Of a DNA stretch of 33,045 nt, positions 14,477-21,214 are shown piece by piece. Made by a program: the position numbers and the translations under genes. Each line of letters starts with the position of its first letter. Position 1 is the stretch's first letter. Source of the DNA: an uncultured Eggerthellaceae bacterium (GTDB lineage: Bacteria > Actinomycetota > Coriobacteriia > Coriobacteriales > Eggerthellaceae); contig CANQTB010000003.1 of assembly GCA_947626665.1 (NCBI GenBank), positions 1 through 33,045 of the forward strand, written 5' to 3'. The notes under the pieces were generated by a model. That model saw only the letters and a program-made list of their open reading frames with translations, did no database searches and had not been told where the DNA came from.

Positions 14477-14755
14477 AGGGCCTTTCTGGAGCTTACCGTT
14501 ACTGCCGCCTTTTCGTCCCCTCGCTTTTCGCGGCTTTCCTTATTCTCGGTGAAATCCGGCTGACTTGAGGGTTTCGGTTTTTCGCGCGTCAGGGGCTTTC
14601 GATTTCCATAAATCCAGCTGACCAAGCGCGCGTCAGTTTGAGACAGTCGCGACGGCATCGGTCGGCAATTTCGCTGACAATCATGTGACATATCTGCGAC
14701 TTATCTGCAAGATGCACACCTCATGCTCTTCTTGTCATCACGAGAAAGGGAGGGC
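14477..14755 (+). promoter_or_regulatory. upstream region of the Tad locus with repeated motifs
   Basis: No gene is seen here. Two short motifs occur twice in the same order: AAATCCRGCTGAC at 14552-14564 and 14610-14622, and CGCGCGTCAG at 14583-14592 and 14627-14636. A further CTGACA lies at 14674. Their position upstream of the 13-gene Tad locus makes them candidate regulator sites. A GTGACA at 14685-14690 could be a -35 box, but no convincing -10 box pairs with it. Confidence 0.4.
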
Positions 14756-15466
14756 ATGAAGCCGAACAAAACGCTTATCGCAGGACTTTTGTGTGGGGCG
14801 GCATGCGCGCTTCTTGTCGGTGCCTATACCAATCAGCTCACCGAGGAAAACGAACAAGCACGCGCGGAGGCGCTTGCCCGTTATGGGGGAGAGTCGCTTG
14901 AGGTTTGCGTTGCCACGCGCCCGCTTGCCGTAGGGGAGACGCTCGATGAGAGCGCGATCGAGACAAAGCTCTGGCTCGTCGATTTGCTTCCCCCCGATGC
15001 CGTTGTTGAAAAGAACGCGGCGATTGGCGAGGTGGTTTCGTCTCCGATTCTGGAAGGTGAAGTTATTTCTTCGCAAAGATTCGCCACCGAAGCCGAAACG
15101 CTTGATGTTCCGGCAGGAAAAAGCGCGCTTTCGGTTCCCGCGCGCGAAGTGCAAGCAGTGGGCGGGGCGCTTGCGAAAGGGATGACGGTCGATATCTATG
15201 CGACTGGTGCATCGACCACGACGCTGCTCGCTGAGAATGTGCAGGTTCTCGCTTCTTCCTCGGGCACGACGGGCGAAGAGGCAACCACATGGATCACGGT
15301 AGCCGTGCCGCCGGAATCGGCGGAGGAAATGGTCGCTGCCGCACAGAACCTTCAACTTTATTTCGTTCTTCCCAACGATTCAGGGGGAACTCTTTCTGAC
15401 AACCATACAGCACAGGACAAGAAGGAAACCGACGTTGTAGAAGAAAAGGAGGAGCCCGATGAGTGA
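14756..15466 (+). CDS. cpaB: Flp pilus assembly protein CpaB/RcpC
   Basis: The 236-residue protein starts with an N-terminal membrane anchor (TLIAGLLCGAACALLVGAY) and then a SAF domain (LEVCVATRPLAVGETLDESAIETKLWL), the CpaB/RcpC layout. In Tad systems CpaB is an extracytoplasmic assembly factor; in diderms it contacts the secretin, which is absent here. The C-terminus is acidic and lysine-rich. ATG 14756 is preceded by a strong AGGGAGG and is preferred over the ORF-track start at 14723. Its stop overlaps the next start (ATGAGTGA). It opens the Tad operon. Confidence 0.87.
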   Translation: MKPNKTLIAGLLCGAACALLVGAYTNQLTEENEQARAEALARYGGESLEVCVATRPLAVGETLDESAIETKLWLVDLLPPDAVVEKNAAIGEVVSSPILEGEVISSQRFATEAETLDVPAGKSALSVPAREVQAVGGALAKGMTVDIYATGASTTTLLAENVQVLASSSGTTGEEATTWITVAVPPESAEEMVAAAQNLQLYFVLPNDSGGTLSDNHTAQDKKETDVVEEKEEPDE

Positions 15467-16883
15467 AGTGCTTTTATGTGCCGATCAAGCATGCCTTGCC
15501 AATCCTTCGCTTTTGGGACTCGAAGGCGAAACGTTTGATGCGCAACCATGGCTCCGTGTGTTTTCCCAGGGAATGAGCGCTCGCGCCTATCTGGCACAAG
15601 ACGACAAACGATCAGTGGAGGAGGCCTGGATTGTGTCGAGCGACGATATTGACGGGCTGAATCTTGCGGCGGCCCTTCGTTATGATCATCCCGAATTGCC
15701 AGTCTACTGGGTTTCTTTTCATGCGAATGGATCATCGCTTTCACGCGCGGGGTCAGCAGGGCTGACCGGTGTTCTTTCGCGAAACACGTTTCTGAAACGC
15801 TATCTTGAACGGAAGGCAAATGCCATTGTGTCGGCCAGAGAGGGGGAAACGAGAGCGTCGGTTGGTCAAGAAGGCGAAACTGCTTTGCGAGGACAAGAAG
15901 CATCGAACGTTTCGGACGAGCGTGCGGGAGCAACAAAAACTCTGCCGACACCGAAGGCAACGCTTGATCGTCAGCCGGCAGATCGTCAGCCGGCAGATCG
16001 TCAGCCGGCAGATCACCAGCCGGCAGAGGCCCAAGCCGAAGAGGGATTGTCGAAAGATCCTCGCGAGAATGCTGCTGCAGTTGTGGCAGTTGACGACGCC
16101 GTCACCCATGTTCGTCAGATTCCCCATCGTGCGGTGCAAACAGGAACTATTGTCAGCGTCGTTAGCGGAAGCGGCGGAGTGGGAAAGAGCGCATTAGCTG
16201 CTATTCTTGCCTGTGAAGGAGTGCGACGCGGGATGAAGACCGCGCTTCTCGATGCTGACTTTCAGTTTGGTGATGAAGAGTTTTATCTGGGGGCTGATGA
16301 GCCGTTGCGAGTGGGAGACGTGTTGTCGAATCCCGCGAAGCTCGATCGTTTGCCCCGCACCGAGAAATTACCTGCACTTATAGCTCCTCCAAAACAAGTC
16401 GAACAAGCGGATTTGCTTGAGGGCAAAATGGAATTTCTTCTGGCAGAACTGCAGTCGCGCTTCGAGCTTGTTGTGGTGAACACCGGCGGAAGCTGGACCG
16501 AACAGACGCTTGACCTGATCGAACGAAGCAATAGGACGATTATGCTTATGGATCAGCGCACATCTTCCATCCGATCGTGCCAGCATGCATATGATCTTTG
16601 CCTGAGATGCGGAATCGCAACCGGATCGCTTCTCTTCCTTTTAAACCGTTGTTCGAAAAAGTCGCCCTTCACATCGCTCGATATCTCATGTGCGCTCCAA
16701 GGCGCCTCGGTTATTGAGGTGCGCGATGGCGGATATGAGGTCGAGGAGCTTTTGGCATCGGGCCTCGCGACTGAATTGGTGCAATCGAAAAACTGGCTCG
16801 CTCGCAGCGTACGCGATATCTGGGACGACATTTTCTCAGCTGACGACAGCACGAACCGCAAACGGCATAAGCAACCGAGGTAG
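15459..16883 (+). CDS. tadZ: TadZ/CpaE-like localisation ATPase with repeat linker
   Basis: The 474-residue protein has an N-terminal receiver-like domain (EAWIVSSDDIDGLNLAAALRYDHPELPVYWVSF). A low-complexity linker follows, and then a MinD/ParA-type ATPase with the deviant Walker A SGSGGVGKSA near residue 236. Further ATPase signatures are LLDADFQFGD and LVVVNTGG. TadZ/CpaE proteins place the pilus machine at the pole or another site. The linker holds four 15-bp repeats encoding ADRQP units. The start follows a strong AAGGAGG within the end of cpaB and overlaps its stop, indicating coupling. Confidence 0.87.
   Translation: MSEVLLCADQACLANPSLLGLEGETFDAQPWLRVFSQGMSARAYLAQDDKRSVEEAWIVSSDDIDGLNLAAALRYDHPELPVYWVSFHANGSSLSRAGSAGLTGVLSRNTFLKRYLERKANAIVSAREGETRASVGQEGETALRGQEASNVSDERAGATKTLPTPKATLDRQPADRQPADRQPADHQPAEAQAEEGLSKDPRENAAAVVAVDDAVTHVRQIPHRAVQTGTIVSVVSGSGGVGKSALAAILACEGVRRGMKTALLDADFQFGDEEFYLGADEPLRVGDVLSNPAKLDRLPRTEKLPALIAPPKQVEQADLLEGKMEFLLAELQSRFELVVVNTGGSWTEQTLDLIERSNRTIMLMDQRTSSIRSCQHAYDLCLRCGIATGSLLFLLNRCSKKSPFTSLDISCALQGASVIEVRDGGYEVEELLASGLATELVQSKNWLARSVRDIWDDIFSADDSTNRKRHKQPR
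15966..16025 (+). repeat. 15-bp tandem repeat (4 copies) in tadZ
   Basis: GATCGTCAGCCGGCA occurs three times without change, and a fourth time with one or two substitutions (GATCACCAGCCGGCA). It encodes the DRQPA repeat in the linker between the receiver-like and ATPase domains. Perfect identity of three copies points to recent expansion or active homogenisation. Confidence 0.95.
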
Positions 16884-16886
16884 GCC

Positions 16887-18206
16887 ATGGGATTAATCGA
16901 TCGTGTTAATGCGCGGCTTGCGCCAGCTCAGCTCGGTGAAGCGGAGAAGCAGCCGCGACCCACGATCGCGCTTCTGCGCGAAGGGGTGAAAGAGTTTCTC
17001 CCCATGGAGGAGCTTGCTCACATTATGGGCGAGAATCCCGATCGCGCAAAAAATGAGCTTCGGCTTGCTTGCCGTCAGGCGATGATGAATTCCGCTTGGG
17101 ATTATGTTGAAGCGCCGATACGCGAGTCTCTTGTCAATGAGCTTATCGACATGGTTTTTGGGCTCGGGCCGATTGATGCGCTGCTCGATGATGAATCAAT
17201 CACCGAGATCATGGTCAATGGAACTCAGAGCGTCTATTACGAACGAGACGGCAGGCTTTTTCGGAGTTCGCTCCGCTTTGAAACAGACGATGAGGTCCGC
17301 GTCCTTATCGATCGTATTATTGGGCCGTTGGGCAGAAGGATCGACGAAGCGTCCCCTATGGTGAACGCCCGACTTCCGCAGGGGCATCGCGTGCATGCTA
17401 TCATTCCGCCGCTTTCCCTCATCGGGCCGGTTGTCACCATACGTGCTTTTGCGCGACGAACATTCTCGCTGCAGCAGATGGCCGAGATGGGTTCTTTCGG
17501 AAAGCCTGAGATGAAGTTTTTCCGATGGGCGATCCTCGCACGCAAAAATATCGCGGTAAGCGGCGGTACTGGAAGTGGCAAGACAACGCTTCTCAATGCG
17601 CTCTCGCTCCATATTCCGGGCAGCGAACGAATCATCACCATAGAGGATTCTGCTGAGCTGCGGTTTCTTGAACATCCCCATGTGGTGCGCCTTGAGGCGC
17701 GTCCGCGCAATGCGGAAGGAACGGGGGAGGTGACGATCCGTGAGCTCGTGATCAATGCGCTTCGCATGAGGCCCGATCGCATCATCGTCGGCGAATGCAG
17801 AGGTGGGGAGGCGATCGATATGCTGCAGGCGATGTCGACCGGCCATGACGGATCGCTTACCACGCTTCATGCCAACGCTCCCCTTGAAGTGGTTGATCGA
17901 TTGGTCACGATGGTGCGATACGCGCTCGATCTTCCGGTTGATGCGATAGAGGCGCAAATCGGCAACGCATTCGATCTCATTATCCAAACATCTCGCGCCT
18001 CCGACGGCAGCCGCTATGTTTCTGAAATCGCTTCGCTTGTCTTTGATCGTGACATCCGCCGCTGTCATATCGCCACGCTTTATCAAAGAGACGGTGCAAG
18101 GGAAAAGGGCAGTTGGCTGGCTGTCCCTTCGTGGATTGATGGGCTAGAAGAACGGGGGATCGCGCAAATTGGGGAGGTGGCAGCGTGGAAACATTCGATA
18201 GCTTAA
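16887..18206 (+). CDS. cpaF: Tad pilus secretion ATPase CpaF
   Basis: This is the PilT/VirB11-type hexameric ATPase that drives pilin polymerisation, also called TadA in Tad nomenclature. The 439-residue protein carries the CpaF N-terminal domain (FGLGPIDALLDDESITEIMVNG), Walker A GGTGSGKTT near residue 228, the Asp-box region ITIEDSAEL, and the Walker B/His-box region RPDRIIVGECRGGEAIDMLQAM followed by GSLTTLHANAP. It is cytoplasmic and works with TadB and TadC. The start follows GAGGT in the spacer after tadZ. The end overlaps tadB by 22 bases. Confidence 0.95.
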   Translation: MGLIDRVNARLAPAQLGEAEKQPRPTIALLREGVKEFLPMEELAHIMGENPDRAKNELRLACRQAMMNSAWDYVEAPIRESLVNELIDMVFGLGPIDALLDDESITEIMVNGTQSVYYERDGRLFRSSLRFETDDEVRVLIDRIIGPLGRRIDEASPMVNARLPQGHRVHAIIPPLSLIGPVVTIRAFARRTFSLQQMAEMGSFGKPEMKFFRWAILARKNIAVSGGTGSGKTTLLNALSLHIPGSERIITIEDSAELRFLEHPHVVRLEARPRNAEGTGEVTIRELVINALRMRPDRIIVGECRGGEAIDMLQAMSTGHDGSLTTLHANAPLEVVDRLVTMVRYALDLPVDAIEAQIGNAFDLIIQTSRASDGSRYVSEIASLVFDRDIRRCHIATLYQRDGAREKGSWLAVPSWIDGLEERGIAQIGEVAAWKHSIA

Positions 18207-19225
18207 CGCAGGTCGCCTCTTTTGCGGTTCCGATGACCGAGCGTCTTCAGGCGATATGGGCAACGCTCGGGCACCTCGTCTACCTTGCGCCGGTGTTTGC
18301 TTTTCTCGTCGGCCTTTGCCTTGTGGGCTTGTGGCGGCAGGTCGCCAAAAGACGGGAGGGCTCAGCGTCTTTTCTTAAGACACAGGACCAAACGCGCGAG
18401 TTGTGGCAACTTCGTCATGGCATTCGGCCGCTTTTGCCTTTGGCGCGGCGCCTTCTTCGCATAAGGCACGTAAATGTTTTTGGTGAGAAGGCCGTTTCAT
18501 TGCTTTCAGACGCCGGTGTGGCAAGTAGCGAGGAGGCTGTAATTTCTTGCGTGTTGGGCATCGGGTTCGTAGCGGTGTTTATCGGCGCCGTGTTTTCTGC
18601 GTCGCTCGTCGGGGGGCTTGCTCTCGCTTGCGCCTTGATGATCGTGCTGTCGTTCATTGTGAAATCACGCAACGAGAAGCGCCTCAATGAGATGCGCGAG
18701 GAGATACCCGATGCGCTCCGCGTTATGAGCATGTGTTTCCGATCAGGCCTTTCGCTTCAGCAAACGCTCCAACAAACGGCGGATGAGACGAAAAAGCCAT
18801 TGAAGGAGCTATTTGAGAACGCCGTTCAGCGTCTGCAGACCGGCGAGCCGGTTTCCGAAGCGCTCGCCGTTTTCGATTCCCCTCAGGCATCGGGGGAGCT
18901 TGCGTTCGTGGCGGTTGCCCTTGATGTGCAACACATCAGCGGCGGAAGTATCGCGACGGTTCTTGATTCGGCGAGAATGTTTGTCGAAAGTGAATTGAAT
19001 TTGCTGAGATCGCTTCATGTGCAAACCGCCCAAGCGAAACTTTCGGCGCAAATAGTCACGATCATGCCGTTTGTTCTGATAGCGGTGTTTTCGTTGATAA
19101 GCGAGAATTTTCTCGCGCCGTTCTTTGAGAGTCCGCTCGGGCTGGCGCTTCTTATCGTTGCGCTTGCTCTTCAGATTGCCGGCATTGTGGCGGTACGGCG
19201 GGTATTGAAAGTGGAAGTGGATTGA
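18185..19225 (+). CDS. tadB: Tad pilus inner-membrane platform protein TadB
   Basis: The 346-residue protein has a T2SF domain between hydrophobic segments. An N-terminal helix (LVYLAPVFAFLVGLCLVGLW) is followed by two helices around residues 120-160, the cytoplasmic EIPDALRVMSMCFRSGLSLQQTLQQ segment, and C-terminal helices (IVTIMPFVLIAVFSLI and LALLIVALALQIAGIVAV). It forms the membrane platform with TadC. GTG 18185 was chosen because GGGAGGTG lies six bases before it, inside the cpaF gene. Confidence 0.9.
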   Translation: METFDSLTQVASFAVPMTERLQAIWATLGHLVYLAPVFAFLVGLCLVGLWRQVAKRREGSASFLKTQDQTRELWQLRHGIRPLLPLARRLLRIRHVNVFGEKAVSLLSDAGVASSEEAVISCVLGIGFVAVFIGAVFSASLVGGLALACALMIVLSFIVKSRNEKRLNEMREEIPDALRVMSMCFRSGLSLQQTLQQTADETKKPLKELFENAVQRLQTGEPVSEALAVFDSPQASGELAFVAVALDVQHISGGSIATVLDSARMFVESELNLLRSLHVQTAQAKLSAQIVTIMPFVLIAVFSLISENFLAPFFESPLGLALLIVALALQIAGIVAVRRVLKVEVD

Positions 19226-19226
19226 T

Positions 19227-20189
19227 ATGGATACAACGTTTCCCTTTCAAACCTGTGCCGTTTTACTTGCTGCTCTATTCGGGATGTGCCTTTGGGCTGT
19301 TGCGGAAAGCGCGTTACGCGAGAAGCGGCTTCGCAAAAGCGTTCTTTCGGGCATAGGCGGCGGACAGCTCGATGAAGAAGCTGGCGCTTATCGGAGGGCT
19401 GGTGGCCAGAGCGGCTTCGATGTGAGGGCCCTCGCCATGGCACGGGCTTCAACGCAGCGCTTGAGGATGCAGGGCAGCAAGAGAAAGCCTTATTCGCCGC
19501 AATGGTGGAATGAGAGCCGATGGCTACGCGATCGCATGAAACAAGCGGGACTTTCCCAAGAGCTTTCCGCGCAAGGCTACCATGCAACATGTTTGCAGCT
19601 TGCAGTCATGGCGGGTATGGTGGGGGCCCTGATCGGGGCGGTGTTTTCGCTCCCGTGTTGCCTTCTTGGCGCCGTGATTGGTGCGTGGTGGGGCTTTCGT
19701 CTTCTACGACGGGCCATCGAGAAGCGCATCGCATGGCGGACCAAGGAACTCGAGCGCCATCTTCCCGAAATGCTCGATGTTATGGTGATGGGCCTTCGCA
19801 GCGGCTTGAGCTTCGATCGGGCGCTTCAGCTCTACATCGATCATTTCTCTACGTTGCTCTCGTTTTCGGTGGCTGAGGCAAAACGTCAATGGTCTTTTGG
19901 GCTCTCGCGTCGTGATGATGCGTTGCGGGCTCTTGCCGAAACATATGATTCGCTTCTTTTCTCACGTGTGGTGGAAAACATCATCCGCTCGTTGCATTTC
20001 GGCACTTCAATGGCCGACAACCTCGAAAGTGCTGCCAATGAAGCAAGGCTTGCCTACCAAGCAAAAAAGCAGGAAGAGGTTGCGAAGGCACCCGTCAAGA
20101 TGATGCTTCCGACAGGGGCGCTCATCTTGCCGGCGATGCTCCTTCTCGTCCTTGGGCCGGTGCTTTTGGAATTGATTGAGGGCTTTTGA
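19227..20189 (+). CDS. tadC: Tad pilus inner-membrane platform protein TadC
   Basis: The 320-residue T2SF-domain protein is the usual partner of TadB. It has an N-terminal helix (CAVLLAALFGMCLWAVAES), a paired hydrophobic segment near residues 125-165, the T2SF core HLPEMLDVMVMGLRSGLSFDRALQLY, and a C-terminal helix (ALILPAMLLLVLGPVLLELIEGF). The ATG stands one base after the tadB stop, and GGAAGTGG within the end of tadB may act as its ribosome binding site. Confidence 0.9.
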   Translation: MDTTFPFQTCAVLLAALFGMCLWAVAESALREKRLRKSVLSGIGGGQLDEEAGAYRRAGGQSGFDVRALAMARASTQRLRMQGSKRKPYSPQWWNESRWLRDRMKQAGLSQELSAQGYHATCLQLAVMAGMVGALIGAVFSLPCCLLGAVIGAWWGFRLLRRAIEKRIAWRTKELERHLPEMLDVMVMGLRSGLSFDRALQLYIDHFSTLLSFSVAEAKRQWSFGLSRRDDALRALAETYDSLLFSRVVENIIRSLHFGTSMADNLESAANEARLAYQAKKQEEVAKAPVKMMLPTGALILPAMLLLVLGPVLLELIEGF

Positions 20190-20207
20190 TAGGAAAGGAG
20201 GTGCGCC

Positions 20208-20384
20208 ATGGGGCTTGTACGGGCTGCGTTCGAAAAGGTGAGGCAGCAGAAAGGCCAAGGAACCACCGAATACGCGATTCTGGTTGGTGTTCTTGTTGTT
20301 ATCGCAATCGTCGCGATCACGCTGTTTCGACCCAAGATCGAGGAGCTATGGAATGCAATTGCAACGGGAATCAATGGGCTTTAG
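20208..20384 (+). CDS. flp: Flp major pilin (missed by the ORF track)
   Basis: This 58-residue ORF is too short for the supplied track but is the key structural gene of the locus. It has a basic leader ending in Gly and then QGTTEYAILVGVLVVIAIVAI, matching the Flp rule of cleavage after Gly with Glu-Tyr at mature positions 5-6, followed by a single hydrophobic helix. The mature pilin would be about 43 residues. A near-perfect AAGGAGGT precedes the ATG, as expected for a highly made protein. The prepilin peptidase that should process it is not in this window. The 3' end overlaps the next gene by 32 bases. Confidence 0.93.
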   Translation: MGLVRAAFEKVRQQKGQGTTEYAILVGVLVVIAIVAITLFRPKIEELWNAIATGINGL

Positions 20385-20571
20385 TGATCAAAAAGGGCAG
20401 GCGACAGTAGAGTTCGCCCTTGTGACATGTGCCTTATTGGCCATCGTCATAGGTCTTGGTGCAATCTGGCATGCCGTTTCAGAAGGGCTGCTCATCGATC
20501 ACGCACTGATGGCGGCAAGCCATCATGTTCAGGCGGCTGCCGGTTGGGTCATCGATGTTTTCAGCTATTAG
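20353..20571 (+). CDS. short TadE-like pseudopilin
   Basis: The 72-residue protein carries a TadE-type N-terminus (KGQATVEFALV) followed by one hydrophobic helix (LLAIVIGLGAIWHAVSEGLL). The Gly before QATVEF is a probable prepilin-peptidase cleavage site. TadE-like proteins are minor pilins that help assembly. ATG 20353 was chosen because GAGGAG, inside flp, stands about eight bases upstream; ATG 20374 is an alternative with a weaker site. It is much shorter than typical TadE proteins and keeps almost nothing beyond the helix. Confidence 0.8.
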   Translation: MQLQRESMGFSDQKGQATVEFALVTCALLAIVIGLGAIWHAVSEGLLIDHALMAASHHVQAAAGWVIDVFSY

Positions 20572-20590
20572 ATTCAGCTGCGGGAAGCCA

Positions 20591-20650
20591 GAGGATGAAG
20601 CAGAGGATGAAGCAGAGGATGAAGCAGAGGACAAAGCAAAGGACAAAGCA
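20591..20650 (+). repeat. 12-bp tandem repeat (5 copies) before a tadE-like gene
   Basis: Three identical GAGGATGAAGCA units are followed by GAGGACAAAGCA and AAGGACAAAGCA. Every unit holds a purine-rich AGAGGA or AAAGGA core resembling a ribosome binding site. The last one, AAGGAG, is correctly placed for the next gene. The ORF is open through the repeat (EDEA/DKAK units), so it could alternatively be translated as an N-terminal extension. Confidence 0.93.
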
Positions 20651-20665
20651 AAGGAGAGCGTGCAG

Positions 20666-21214
20666 GTGCTTATGCGGAAAGTGAGAAAGAGGGGCGTTAT
20701 GCGAATGCGGCGTTTCTCTCGGAGAAGCGATTGCGGCGGGCAGGCAACCGTCGAGGCGGCTTTTGCCTTGCCTGTCATTCTGCTTGTCGTTCTTTTGCTT
20801 GTTCAGCCGGGGATTCTGCTCTATGACCGAACCGTCATCCAGAGCGCCGCGAACGAGGCATGCCGCTTTCTTTCAACGCAGGGCGATGACGCGCAATCGC
20901 GTTGCGAGGATTTCATCAGGCGCAGACTCGGTGCAATTCCCCAGCAGGATTGTTTCCATGTGCATTCAGGCGGTTGTTCCTATCGAATTCAGACTTCGGG
21001 AAACGAAAACAGCGAAACGGTGAGCGTTCGCATCTCCACCGAAGCGAAGCCGCTGCCTCTTCTTGGTGCCGGAGCCGAGCTTTTAGGCATCACCAATTCG
21101 CGAGGCAATTTTGAGGTGAGCGTTGAGGCACAGGGGACGACACAGCCCTCATGGGTGCAGACAAGTGGTGTCGGGCCGGCAGGCTCGTGGGCGGGTGCAT
21201 GGCAAAATGATTAA
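20666..21214 (+). CDS. TadE-like pseudopilin
   Basis: The protein of about 182 residues has a basic leader, GGQATVEAAFALPVILLVVLLLVQPGILLYDR as the TadE signature and hydrophobic helix, and an extracytoplasmic domain with several cysteines (EACRF, SRCEDF, QDCFHVHSGGC) that could form disulfides. The start is uncertain. GTG 20666 has AAGGAG nine bases away, ATG 20672 is further off, and GTG 20660 is only three bases away. The ORF-track start at 20525 would include the repeat and overlap the upstream gene, which is less likely. Its stop overlaps the start of the TadG-like gene. Confidence 0.8.
   Translation: MLMRKVRKRGVMRMRRFSRRSDCGGQATVEAAFALPVILLVVLLLVQPGILLYDRTVIQSAANEACRFLSTQGDDAQSRCEDFIRRRLGAIPQQDCFHVHSGGCSYRIQTSGNENSETVSVRISTEAKPLPLLGAGAELLGITNSRGNFEVSVEAQGTTQPSWVQTSGVGPAGSWAGAWQND

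Noticed and set aside
15966-16025. Repeat array considered as a CRISPR
   Set aside because: Units are 15 bp, directly adjacent and in frame, with no unique spacers and no cas genes; it is a coding tandem repeat.
20186-20410. 74-residue ORF over the flp gene
   Set aside because: A different frame from the obvious Flp pilin; the pilin at 20208-20384 has the ribosome binding site and the family motif.
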